Below are positions 19,071-27,377 of a stretch of 64,000 nt of DNA, in pieces. Positions within the stretch are counted from its first letter, which is position 1. Each line of letters starts with the position of its first letter. Origin of the DNA: Firmicutes bacterium UBA5227 (GTDB lineage Bacteria > Bacillota > Clostridia > Tissierellales > Sedimentibacteraceae). The stretch lies in the NCBI GenBank assembly GCA_002409285.1, contig DHUT01000088.1, positions 13,275 to 77,274 of the forward strand, written 5' to 3'. The position numbers were made by a program, and so were the translations under genes. Below the pieces are notes generated by a model. That model saw nothing but the letters and a program-made list of their open reading frames with translations. It had not been told where the DNA came from and made no database searches.

Positions 19071-20684
19071 CTATTTTACCAGTTTTCCCCCTGACAGATC
19101 CATAGACCCATCAGCTATTATGGTTATACCTTCAATTTTATTGTTGTACGCAAAGGTATTGTCATCAACAACAAGGTATAGCATAGGTGCATCATCCCAA
19201 ACCTGTTTTTGCGCAATCTTATACTGTTCTGCTCTTTTGTCAGGATCTGCAGTTTCCAATGCTCCCTGAATTGCAGCATCAAACACGGGGTTGCTGTAAT
19301 AAGCTGCATTATATGATACAGGAGGAGCAGATTCGGTAGAAGCAAGAGGTCTTAATCCCCAGTCAGCATCTCCTGTAGATGGAGACCATCCTATTACATA
19401 CATTTCAATATCAGATTCTTCGCCGGGAGTACCCACGGGATATCCCGTAACCTTATCTTCTAAAGTACCCACCTCCATGTTTTCAACATTTACAGTTACT
19501 CCTACCTGAGCCAGCTGCTGCTTAATAAACTGAGTGGCTTTAATCATTGTGGAAGTATTACTGCTCCAGAGCTTTGTTTCAAAGCCGTTTGGATATCCTG
19601 CCTCAGCAAGCAGCTGCTTAGCCTTTTCAACGTCATATTCATATGGCTTCTGTGCATCATAGAACTGCACATTTGGAGCTAACAATGAACTCGAAGTCTT
19701 TGCAAAACCATTATAAACAATCTGAGCATATGCTTCCTTGTCTATTGCATAGTTTAACGCCTGCCTTACCTTTACATCATCAAAAGGTTTCTTCTTTGTA
19801 TTCATCGTTATATAACGAGTAACAATTGACGGTCTTCTTTCCACGGTAATATTACTATTTCCTTCAAGGCTTGCAATTTGTTCAGAAGGAACAGGGAATA
19901 TAAAATCTGCGTCTCCCGATTGAAGCATGGCAACTCTTGTCCCATTTTCAGTAACAGGCTTAAAGGTAACGGAAGTAAATTCCGAAGCTCCTCCCCAATA
20001 ATCAGGATTTTGTTTAATAACCAACTGCTCTCCCGGAGACCAAGTGTCAAATATGTACCTTCCGGTACCAACCGGATGCTGAGATACATCCTTGCCATAT
20101 TCATCCAGTGCCTTAGGGCTGACCATTAATGCAGCAGGATGTGCAAGAGTATTTACAAAAGCACCAAATGGCTCGTTTAATGTAACCTTGACCGTATAAT
20201 CGTCTATCTTTTCATTATTGGCAATCATTTTAAACAAGCTGTTTCTCTTTAATCCGAGTGTTTGATCAGCCATCCTTTTTAGGTTGACTATAGCTGCATC
20301 TGCATTGAAATCAGTTCCGTCAGAAAACTTGACTCCCTGTTTCAATTTAAATGTAAATTCCGTAGCATTATCATTTGCTGTATAGCTTTCGGCAAGCAGC
20401 GGAATTATTTTCATATCCTTGTCAAAACCGAATAACCCCTCCATCATGGTCCTCTGAAGACCTCCTGAAAGAGTATCATTAGCATCAAGAGGATCCATAG
20501 TAATAAAATCCACCGCAGTAGCAATTACTATGTCTGTTTTAATCTCACCCTTATTGTCTGCCTCCGTCTGAGTAGGCTTTTCATCTGTTACAGGCGTTTT
20601 TTCTTCACTGTTCTGGCTGCAACCTCCAAGAACAAAAGAGAGAATTAACACAAACGCCATAAGTTTAATAAATTTTTTCTTCAT
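19071..20684 (-). CDS. dppE: Peptide-binding lipoprotein of ABC transporter (SBP_bac_5)
   Basis: Extracellular solute-binding lipoprotein for di/oligopeptides. The start is taken as ATG 20684 (MKKKFIKLMAFVLILSFVLG), because AGAGGAG lies upstream; an earlier in-frame ATG at 20720 lacks a good site. The signal peptide ends in lipobox LGGC. The 537 residues include the SBP_bac_5 pattern (FTFKLKQGVKFSDGTDFNA; KVRQALNYAIDKEAY). First gene of the operon, with a long AT-rich leader upstream. Nickel or other ligands are possible, but the downstream D-aminopeptidase and M42 enzyme favour peptides. Confidence 0.9.
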   Translation of the reverse strand: MKKKFIKLMAFVLILSFVLGGCSQNSEEKTPVTDEKPTQTEADNKGEIKTDIVIATAVDFITMDPLDANDTLSGGLQRTMMEGLFGFDKDMKIIPLLAESYTANDNATEFTFKLKQGVKFSDGTDFNADAAIVNLKRMADQTLGLKRNSLFKMIANNEKIDDYTVKVTLNEPFGAFVNTLAHPAALMVSPKALDEYGKDVSQHPVGTGRYIFDTWSPGEQLVIKQNPDYWGGASEFTSVTFKPVTENGTRVAMLQSGDADFIFPVPSEQIASLEGNSNITVERRPSIVTRYITMNTKKKPFDDVKVRQALNYAIDKEAYAQIVYNGFAKTSSSLLAPNVQFYDAQKPYEYDVEKAKQLLAEAGYPNGFETKLWSSNTSTMIKATQFIKQQLAQVGVTVNVENMEVGTLEDKVTGYPVGTPGEESDIEMYVIGWSPSTGDADWGLRPLASTESAPPVSYNAAYYSNPVFDAAIQGALETADPDKRAEQYKIAQKQVWDDAPMLYLVVDDNTFAYNNKIEGITIIADGSMDLSGGKLVK

Positions 20685-20902
20685 TTCTTTCTCCTCTAAA
20701 TTATATTTGCAAGGAATCATTACAGCATCAACATTCCTTATTCGAGCTACAGCCTTGCAATCTATTTGTTCGCATTTTAAATACCAAATTAGGATGCTGT
20801 ATGCAAATCGCGTATAAATATTATAATATTTAGATAATTATAATCTTAGTATCCAGGATTGTCAAGTTTTTAATTCTACATATTTTAGGTTATTATATAA
20901 AA

Positions 20903-20947
20903 GAACAACAAAAAAATTGCCGGATAATAACCGGCAATTTTTTGTTC
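20903..20947 (-). terminator. Terminator after rubrerythrin gene
   Basis: Near-perfect long stem (core AAAAATTGCCGG/CCGGCAATTTTT, loop ATAATAA-type, outer GAACAA/TTGTTC) immediately after the rubrerythrin stop, with a T-rich tract on either strand. Confidence 0.92.
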
Positions 20948-20953
20948 TTTATT

Positions 20954-21493
20954 TTAATATGCTTTTGTATATAGCTCGAAATGAGCCTGGGGATGTGCAC
21001 AAACCGGACAAACCTTTGGAGCTTCTTTTCCATAATGTACATAGCCGCAATTGTTGCATATCCATACAGTATCGCTGTCTTCTCTTTTAAATACCTTTCC
21101 TGTTTTTATATTATCCAGTAAAGCCAGGTATCTTTCTTCGTGACCTTTTTCTATTTTTCCAACGCCCTCAAATAAACGAGCTATTTCTTTAAAGCCCTCT
21201 TCTTTTGCTTCCTTGGCGAAATTTGCATACATATCTGTCCATTCATAATGTTCGCCGGCTGCTGCATCTTCCAGATTTAACGGAGTTTCACCAATTCCGT
21301 CATGTAAAAGCTTAAACCAGATTTTAGCATGTTCTCTTTCATTTCTTGCAGTTTCTTCGAAATACTTACTTATTTGCACATAACCGTCTTTTTTAGCCTG
21401 GTTCTGATAGTATGTATATTTTACATGTGCCTGTGATTCTCCTGCAAATGCAGTCATTAAATTTTGTTCTGTTTTACTTCCTTTTAATTCCAT
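20954..21493 (-). CDS. rbr: Rubrerythrin
   Basis: Non-heme diiron peroxidase protecting anaerobes from hydrogen peroxide. The 179 residues comprise a ferritin-like four-helix domain with iron ligands in FAGESQAH, the first ExxH (ARNEREHAKIW) and the second (GKIEKGHEERY), then a C-terminal rubredoxin domain with CNNCGYVHYG and CPVCAHPQ binding one iron. Domain order is the classic one. It is monocistronic, ending in a strong terminator. Confidence 0.97.
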   Translation of the reverse strand: MELKGSKTEQNLMTAFAGESQAHVKYTYYQNQAKKDGYVQISKYFEETARNEREHAKIWFKLLHDGIGETPLNLEDAAAGEHYEWTDMYANFAKEAKEEGFKEIARLFEGVGKIEKGHEERYLALLDNIKTGKVFKREDSDTVWICNNCGYVHYGKEAPKVCPVCAHPQAHFELYTKAY

Positions 21494-21646
21494 AAGTACA
21501 CCTCATCTTTAAATTTATTTATCCTTAAAGCCAAAGCCTCGGATACTGATTAACTGATAATAGTCAGGTAATAATATAATAAAGCTTTAAGCCCATATAT
21601 TATTGCCGTAAACTCAACAATTTATATATACCCGCAATTTTCTGCT

Positions 21647-21892
21647 TTAATCATTAATTATGCTGTACATTTCTTTATAATCATCCTTCATCACATGTTC
21701 AAGAACTTGTTCAACTTTAATTTTCATTGGCTTTGACCCAAAAATTATTTCTATTTCATCACCTGTGTTTACTTCTGTGCCGGGTTTTGCCTCTTTTCCG
21801 TTCACAAGAACCCTTCCCTGTTCGCATGCTTCCTTGGCTACAGTTCTTCTCTTGATTATGTGTGCATTTTTTAAATATTTATCTACTCTCAT
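21647..21892 (-). CDS. rqcP: S4-domain RNA-binding protein RqcP (YabO)
   Basis: A small (81 residues) S4-domain protein. RqcP stabilises peptidyl-tRNA in the obstructed 50S subunit during alanine tailing by RqcH in Bacillus. MRVDKYLKNAHIIKRRTVAK followed by GRVLVNGKEAKPGTEV is the S4 core, and the length and short acidic tail fit YabO rather than the longer Hsp15. It lies 38 bp downstream of prfA, a fitting neighbour for a ribosome-rescue factor, with GAGGTG before ATG. Confidence 0.85.
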   Translation of the reverse strand: MRVDKYLKNAHIIKRRTVAKEACEQGRVLVNGKEAKPGTEVNTGDEIEIIFGSKPMKIKVEQVLEHVMKDDYKEMYSIIND

Positions 21893-21930
21893 AATACACC
21901 TCTGCTTTAATTTGGTTCTAACCTTAGTTA

Positions 21931-22998
21931 TTACTCTACATCCTTAAGTTTTTCCGCCTGATCAGAAGTTATCAGTGCATCAAGCATTTCCGCAATGTCT
22001 CCGTCCAGAAAAGAGTCCAGTTTGTAAAGAGTCATCCCGATTCTGTGGTCTGTCACCCTGCCCTGAGGAAAATTATAAGTTCTGATTCTTTCACTTCTGT
22101 CACCGGAACCAACCTGACTTTTTCTTGCATCTGCCAGCTCTGCATGCTGTTCCTGCTGGTATAAATCATACAGTCTTGCTTTCAATACTTTGAATGCCTT
22201 GTCTTTGTTTTTAAGCTGACTTTTCTCATCCTGACAGGAAATAACTATACCTGTAGGAATATGTGTGAGCCTTACGGCAGAGTCGGTTGTATTTACGCAC
22301 TGTCCGCCATGCCCCGATGAACGGAACACATCAACCCTTACATCATTTGGATCAATTTCAATATCAATATCATCCACTTCGGGCAGAACCGCAACAGTCG
22401 CCGATGAAGTATGAATACGTCCGCTGGATTCAGTTTCAGGAACACGCTGAACCCTGTGAACGCCGCTTTCGTATTTTAATTTCGAATAAGCACCCTTTCC
22501 CTTTATAGAAAATATTGCTTCCTTGTAACCGCCGATTCCCTGATCGTTAACAGAAATAAATTCTGTCTTCCAGCCCTGCCTTTCTGCATAACGCAAATAC
22601 ATCCTCAACAAGTCTCCGGCAAAAAGACCTGCTTCATCCCCACCTACACCTGCTCTTATTTCAACGATAACATCCTTGTCATCGTTGGGGTCCTTAGGCA
22701 GAAGAAGTATTTTTATTTCCTGCATCAATTCTTCTTCTCGTGTGGTAAGTTCCTTAACTTCTTCTTTTACCATTTCTCTGAAATCATCATCAAGTTTTTC
22801 ATTAAGCATTGCCTTTGAATCTTCAAGCTGTGAAACTAAATCTTCGTATTCGTTGTATTTTGAAACTATTGGCTCAAGCTGGGCCTGTTCCTTCATTAGT
22901 TTTTGAAGCTTCTGCGAATCACTGAGTGTTTCAGGGTCCGATATCTTTTCACTGAGCTCTATATATTTATCTTTTAAAGCACCTAATTTTTCTAACAT
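21931..22998 (-). CDS. prfA: Peptide chain release factor 1
   Basis: Class I release factor for UAA and UAG stops. The 355 residues show the coiled N-terminal domain, the codon-recognition region with RVPETESSGRIHTS (PxT-type tripeptide as PET), and the catalytic GGQ in SSGHGGQCVNT. The glutamine of GGQ is the methylation target of PrmC, whose gene lies 62 bp upstream in the same operon. Recognition of UAG is consistent with TAG stops seen in this window. Confidence 0.97.
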   Translation of the reverse strand: MLEKLGALKDKYIELSEKISDPETLSDSQKLQKLMKEQAQLEPIVSKYNEYEDLVSQLEDSKAMLNEKLDDDFREMVKEEVKELTTREEELMQEIKILLLPKDPNDDKDVIVEIRAGVGGDEAGLFAGDLLRMYLRYAERQGWKTEFISVNDQGIGGYKEAIFSIKGKGAYSKLKYESGVHRVQRVPETESSGRIHTSSATVAVLPEVDDIDIEIDPNDVRVDVFRSSGHGGQCVNTTDSAVRLTHIPTGIVISCQDEKSQLKNKDKAFKVLKARLYDLYQQEQHAELADARKSQVGSGDRSERIRTYNFPQGRVTDHRIGMTLYKLDSFLDGDIAEMLDALITSDQAEKLKDVE

Positions 22999-23060
22999 TT
23001 ATTTACCTTCCTGTTTTTAATTTGCGAATTTATTTTCAGCTATTGCATAAATTTAAACCG

Positions 23061-23921
23061 CTACAAGAACCCTGTGACAACTCTGTCGTTTCCACCCAGA
23101 TCTTTGTCATATTCTATGAGATTAAATAAATTGGAATTGCTTAATATTTCAATCACCGCATCTTTCTCATTATAACCGATTTCCACTGCAAGTACAGCAC
23201 CTTTTTCATGGATTTTTTCAAACACTTTAATTATCTGCCTATAATAATCCAAGCCATCCTTTCCGCCATCCAAAGCAAGTTTAGGTTCATAAGCAGAAAC
23301 TTCCTCAGGAAGCGAAGGTATTACATTGCTTTCAATGTAAGGTGGATTTGAAACTACAATCATATATTTTTGATTTTCAAAATCATAATTAAATATATCT
23401 CCTTTAACAGCCTTAACATTCTTCAGTCCATGTTTTTTTATATTTATATTTGATACTTCTATTGCTGTATCACTGATATCCATAAGAGTTACCATAGAAC
23501 CTTTTAAATAATACCCCAGGCTAACTCCAATTGCTCCGCTTCCTGTGCCAATATCAAGTATATTAATATATTTATCTTTTAATGAGCCTGAATTTACAAT
23601 ATTAATGATTTTTTCAACTAAAATTTCAGTATCCGGCCTTGGAACAAGAATTCCCTCACAAACATAAAAATCAAGACCCATAAATTCCTGAGAATTAGTC
23701 ATATACTGAAGAGGATAGCCTTCATTTCTCTTTGATGCCATTTCATAAAACTTTTCTGCTGTATAATCATCTATTTCATCCTTTCCATGACAATGCAAAT
23801 AAATCCTGTCTTTTTTAAGCAGGTGAGACAAGATTAATTGCACATCAAGAAAAGGATTGTTAAATTCCCTTTGCCTGATGATTTCCGTCCCATCCTTCAG
23901 CAATTTTTCGATTGTTACCAT
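23061..23921 (-). CDS. prmC: Release factor glutamine methyltransferase
   Basis: SAM-dependent N5-methylation of the GGQ glutamine in RF1 and RF2. The 286 residues contain an N-terminal helical domain, the SAM-binding ILDIGTGSGAIGVSL and the amide-methylase signature VVSNPPYIES. Its start overlaps the end of yqhQ by seven bases and prfA follows, a standard clostridial order. Confidence 0.96.
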   Translation of the reverse strand: MVTIEKLLKDGTEIIRQREFNNPFLDVQLILSHLLKKDRIYLHCHGKDEIDDYTAEKFYEMASKRNEGYPLQYMTNSQEFMGLDFYVCEGILVPRPDTEILVEKIINIVNSGSLKDKYINILDIGTGSGAIGVSLGYYLKGSMVTLMDISDTAIEVSNINIKKHGLKNVKAVKGDIFNYDFENQKYMIVVSNPPYIESNVIPSLPEEVSAYEPKLALDGGKDGLDYYRQIIKVFEKIHEKGAVLAVEIGYNEKDAVIEILSNSNLFNLIEYDKDLGGNDRVVTGFL

Positions 23922-24859
23922 GTATCATCTTCTCCATTTTGAGGTATGACTCTTTCCATAGCAGCAATTGCCACTTCCATCATGGAATCATCAGGCTCAC
24001 TGGTAGTAATTTTTTGAATTTGAAAACCGGGGTATGTTATAATTTTTGTAAATATATTTTCGCTGTCACACCCACCAACGTACCTGTTCAGCTCGTAAGA
24101 AATTCCCGCAATAATGGGCAGCATCGCAAGCCTGATAACAAGCCTCATGAGAGGATTAGGCCAACCGAAAAATGAAAAAACGATTATGCTTATAAGCATG
24201 ACATTAATCATGAAGCTGGTTCCGCATCTTGGATGCAGTCTGGAATATTTTCTTACATTATCAACTGTCAGTTCTTCGCCGTGCTCATAGCAGTGTATGG
24301 TCTTATGCTCGGCACCGTGGTACATAAACACTCTTTTAATATCATTCATTTTAGATACCAAGTACACATACAACACGAACAACGCAACTCTGATTACACC
24401 TTCAACAAGGTTTAATGCAACAGTATTTTTAATTAAACTCCTTAAAGCATTTGTAAGGAGTGTGGGACCTAAAATAAATATAACCACAGAAAATACAAGT
24501 GCAATTACTACAGAAGCATAGATTATTGCCGTGTCAGCCTTATCTTTAAACACTTTTTTGAGAAATCTGTCAAGAGCATCCTCTTCAATATCCTCACCAT
24601 AAAATTCAGCCGAATACATTAATTCCTTCACTCCGTTTATCAGCGAATCAATAAGAACAAAGCTTCCTCTTATTAGTGGCAGCTTAAAAAATTTATTCTT
24701 AAAAATCGGATTTATCTGACTTTCTTTTATTTCAATTTCACCATCAGGCTTTCTGACAGCAGTTGCAATTTTATCTGGGCCCTTCATCATTATTCCTTCC
24801 ATAAGAGCCTGACCGCCAATGCTGGTTTTTTTAACCTCTTTTTCTACTATATCACTCAT
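23915..24859 (-). CDS. yqhQ: DUF1385 membrane protein YqhQ
   Basis: A conserved Firmicutes membrane protein of unknown biochemical function. The 314 residues start with the family hallmark GGQALMEGIMMKGPDK, followed by hydrophobic segments at about 110-135, 150-165 and 215-245, and the conserved YHGAEHKTIHCYEHGE block, in which several His and Glu could bind metal. It is the first gene of the yqhQ-prmC-prfA-rqcP group. The conserved linkage suggests a role close to translation or the envelope, but none can be assigned. Confidence 0.9.
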   Translation of the reverse strand: MSDIVEKEVKKTSIGGQALMEGIMMKGPDKIATAVRKPDGEIEIKESQINPIFKNKFFKLPLIRGSFVLIDSLINGVKELMYSAEFYGEDIEEDALDRFLKKVFKDKADTAIIYASVVIALVFSVVIFILGPTLLTNALRSLIKNTVALNLVEGVIRVALFVLYVYLVSKMNDIKRVFMYHGAEHKTIHCYEHGEELTVDNVRKYSRLHPRCGTSFMINVMLISIIVFSFFGWPNPLMRLVIRLAMLPIIAGISYELNRYVGGCDSENIFTKIITYPGFQIQKITTSEPDDSMMEVAIAAMERVIPQNGEDDTW

Positions 24860-25054
24860 CGTGTCCCCTTTTCCTATATAATATCAATTCACTCTAAATA
24901 TTTCACATAATGTAAATCAATAAATACTAATTCTATGTTTTTGACAAATATTGTCCGGATTTTAAAATTATCAGTACAAATACAATATACGTATTCAATG
25001 TATTATACAATTAATAATAAAATTCTTCAAGTTTTTGTTTGATTTCAAAATAAT

Positions 25055-25083
25055 AAGCTTTGTAATTTTACATCACAAAGCTT
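25055..25083 (-). terminator. Probable terminator of greA
   Basis: A perfect 9-bp stem (AAGCTTTGT/ACAAAGCTT) 32 bp beyond the greA stop. The following tract (ATTATTTTG) is only moderately T-rich. Confidence 0.6.
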
Positions 25084-25114
25084 AATGTTTGATTAATCAA
25101 TTTCATCTCGCAGT

Positions 25115-25588
25115 CTAACTTACCTCAAGTATTTCATATGCCACAATGCCGCCGGGGGAAGTAACATTAATTTTTTCTCCCTTTTTCTTTCCTAAAAGCT
25201 CTGAGCCCAAAGGGGATAAATTCGATATTTTTCCCGCAACCGGGTCCGCCTCTGTAGCTCCTACTATACTATATTCAAGTATTTCATCAAATTCTATGTC
25301 TCTTATTTTTACACTGCTTCCAATCTGAACAGTATCTCTGTCTTTTTCGTTATGCTTTACAACCTTTGAATGCTTAATTGTATGCTCCAGAACAATTATT
25401 CTTGATTCATTTTTATTTTGTTCTTCCTTTGACTCATGATACTCGGCATTTTCACTTAGGTCACCTTCCTTCAGGGCACCTTTGATCCTCTCGGAAATTT
25501 CATATCTAAGCTTTGTCTTTCTATATTCAAGTTCGTCAATAAGTTCCTGGTAACCAGCTTCGGTAACCAATATTTCTTTATTATCCAT
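25115..25588 (-). CDS. greA: Transcription elongation factor GreA
   Basis: Binds RNA polymerase and stimulates cleavage of backtracked transcripts. The 157 residues comprise an N-terminal antiparallel coiled coil with the acidic tip GDLSENAEYHESKEEQ (the conserved Asp and Glu are present) and a C-terminal FKBP-like domain with SPLGSELLGKKKGE. Monocistronic between two hairpins. No sign of the divergent Gfh-type tip. Confidence 0.96.
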   Translation of the reverse strand: MDNKEILVTEAGYQELIDELEYRKTKLRYEISERIKGALKEGDLSENAEYHESKEEQNKNESRIIVLEHTIKHSKVVKHNEKDRDTVQIGSSVKIRDIEFDEILEYSIVGATEADPVAGKISNLSPLGSELLGKKKGEKINVTSPGGIVAYEILEVS

Positions 25589-25693
25589 CTTCCTCGCCTA
25601 CCATTACAGCCATTATATGTTAGTAATACATAATCTTTGGCAATTTTTAATTATTACTATACATTATACACTATAATAAAAAAAATTCAATAC

Positions 25694-25729
25694 AAAAAAA
25701 CACATAAAAAATGTTTTTTATGTGTTTTT
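25694..25729 (-). terminator. Terminator of ilvE
   Basis: AAAAACACATAAAAAA/TTTTTTATGTGTTTTT stem of about 15 bp with a very short loop, 50 bp past the ilvE stop and followed by seven T residues on the minus strand. Confidence 0.85.
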
Positions 25730-25779
25730 GCATCAATTTTAAACTGCTGTATGGCAGCCTGCACTGTCACTTATTGTGT

Positions 25780-26802
25780 TTACAGTACTTTATATATCCA
25801 TCCTTCAGGAGCTTTTACATCGCCCATTTGTATTCCATACAATGTGTCATACAATTTCTTTGTTACAGGTCCGACTTCTTTCTCACTGTGGAACACATGT
25901 AATTTCCCATTGTATTGAATTCCGCCGATAGGAGTTATAACGGCGGCAGTTCCGCAGGCACCAGCTTCTTTAAATATGTCGAGCTTATCTATATATACTT
26001 CTGTTTCAATTGCTTCCATACCTAAATAATCCTTTGCAACCTGCATCAGAGAAATTCTTGTGATACTTGGAAGTATTGATGAAGATTTAGGAGTTATGAA
26101 TTTATCATCCTTAGTAATACCAAAAAAGTTAGCTGCTCCGACTTCATCTATTTTTGTATGGGTTGCCGGGTCAAGATAAATGCAGTCAGCAAATCCTTTT
26201 TCTATTGCTTCGTGATGTGAATGCAAACTTGCTGCATAGTTTCCGCCGACTTTAATTTTTCCCGTACCGTGGGGGGCTGCTCTGTCCTCGTCGGTTGTTG
26301 TGAAGTTAACAGGATTCATGCCGCCTTTAAAATAAGGACCTACAGGCGTACAGAAAATACTGAATATATATTCTTGCGCAGGTTTTACTCCTACATTATC
26401 TCCTATTCCTATTACATATGGTCTTAAGTATAGTGTTGCTCCCGAGCCATATGGAGGTACCCAGGCTTCATTCGCTTTAACAACCTGCATGCATGCATCT
26501 ACAAATTTATCTACGGGAACCTTAGGCATCATTACTCTCTCGCAGCTTGTTTGCATACGCTTAGCATTTTCATCCGGTCTGAAAAGCTGAATTCCACCGT
26601 CTTTAGTGCTGTAAGCCTTTAACCCTTCAAAACATTCCTGTCCATAATGCAGACATGTCGAGCCTTCACTTATTGTTATCTTATTATCTTCAACAAGCTG
26701 ACCGTCATCCCACTTGCCATCTTTCCAGTAAGATATGTACCTTTTGTCAGTCTTAATGTAGCTAAAACCAAGTTCAGACCATTTAATGTCCTTTTTTTGC
26801 AT
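25780..26802 (-). CDS. ilvE: Branched-chain amino acid aminotransferase
   Basis: PLP-dependent transfer of the amino group between Leu/Ile/Val and 2-oxoglutarate. The 340 residues are of the longer fold-IV subgroup. Visible landmarks are HYGQECFEGLKAY, the PLP-lysine region GTGKIKVGGNYAAS, DEVGAANFFG and the C-terminal SITRISLMQVAKDYLG. It is monocistronic with its own promoter and terminator. In a peptide-fermenting anaerobe it can run in the catabolic direction feeding 2-oxoacid oxidation. Confidence 0.95.
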   Translation of the reverse strand: MQKKDIKWSELGFSYIKTDKRYISYWKDGKWDDGQLVEDNKITISEGSTCLHYGQECFEGLKAYSTKDGGIQLFRPDENAKRMQTSCERVMMPKVPVDKFVDACMQVVKANEAWVPPYGSGATLYLRPYVIGIGDNVGVKPAQEYIFSIFCTPVGPYFKGGMNPVNFTTTDEDRAAPHGTGKIKVGGNYAASLHSHHEAIEKGFADCIYLDPATHTKIDEVGAANFFGITKDDKFITPKSSSILPSITRISLMQVAKDYLGMEAIETEVYIDKLDIFKEAGACGTAAVITPIGGIQYNGKLHVFHSEKEVGPVTKKLYDTLYGIQMGDVKAPEGWIYKVL

Positions 26803-26939
26803 TTCATCTTCCTCCTAAAATATTAAGATACTAATTCACATTAATATTTTCCTTGAAGTGAATTAGTGCATACTGTTTCCTTACGTTGCGGACAAATATT
26901 TATTCGCATTTTAAAATTGAAACAATACTACATAATATA

Positions 26940-26968
26940 AGTATAACCCCTGTTGTACTGTTTTTCAA
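26940..26968 (-). promoter_or_regulatory. Sigma-A promoter of ilvE
   Basis: Minus-strand TTGAAA (26963-26968), 17-bp spacer, TATACT (26940-26945). It lies about 140 bp before the ilvE start, leaving a leader of about 130 nt. Confidence 0.65.
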
Positions 26969-27082
26969 GTTCAAAAATAAAAACCCTTCCATTTAAAAAT
27001 AATCTTTATGATTTGTTAAAATAATTACAACATATATAAGATAGAGTTGCCACCATGAATCGTCAATAGCTTTTCAGAAAGT

Positions 27083-27114
27083 AAAAAAATTGCCGCGATA
27101 GATTTACCGCGGCA
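27083..27114 (-). terminator. Terminator downstream of kbl
   Basis: TGCCGCG (27091-27097) pairs with CGCGGCA (27108-27114); on the minus strand the hairpin is followed by a run of seven T residues. It ends the tdh-kbl transcript and the small ORF behind it. Confidence 0.85.
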
Positions 27115-27162
27115 TTAATAACTATTAAATTATAATCAGGCTTATAATACTGTTAAGTTAGC

Positions 27163-27306
27163 TTAGCTTGCATTTTCAGCTCTTGGCACGATAAATTTCT
27201 TAATGATGAATAATGTGCCTATCATTAATACAAGTACTATTGGGAATACCACAAAAGCATTTTGAATGAACCCTGCAATGAGGAAACCTATAGCAGAAAA
27301 TACCAT
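27163..27306 (-). pseudogene. 47-residue membrane-protein fragment or small membrane protein
   Basis: An ATG-started frame of 47 codons (begins MVFSAIGFLIAGFIQNAFVV, ends PRAENAS) lies between the kbl stop and the terminator. It is strongly hydrophobic with one or two membrane spans and a basic C-terminal tail (IIKKFIVPRA), as at the C-terminus of a transporter. An in-frame TGA sits 7-9 bases before the ATG and I see no good ribosome binding site, so it may be the tail of a deleted permease. A genuine small membrane protein cannot be excluded. I do not recognise the family. Confidence 0.4.
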
Positions 27307-27377
27307 TACAAATCAAGTTCAAAAAAACTGTGTTATTAAGAAACAGTCTTTACACTTTGTCAAAATAATTGCAGCAA

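Larger units (their letters stand above)
26803..27162. other. Non-coding stretch between ilvE and the tdh-kbl operon end
   Basis: Contains the ilvE promoter and the kbl-side terminator listed separately. Otherwise AT-rich, with no ORF or RNA fold that I can recognise; I looked for a T-box core (AGGGTGGTACCGCG) ahead of ilvE and did not find one. Confidence 0.6.

Noticed and set aside
26803..26940. Possible T-box or leader-peptide attenuator before ilvE
   Set aside because: No AGGGTGGTACCGCG core, no run of branched-chain codons and no terminator hairpin in the leader.
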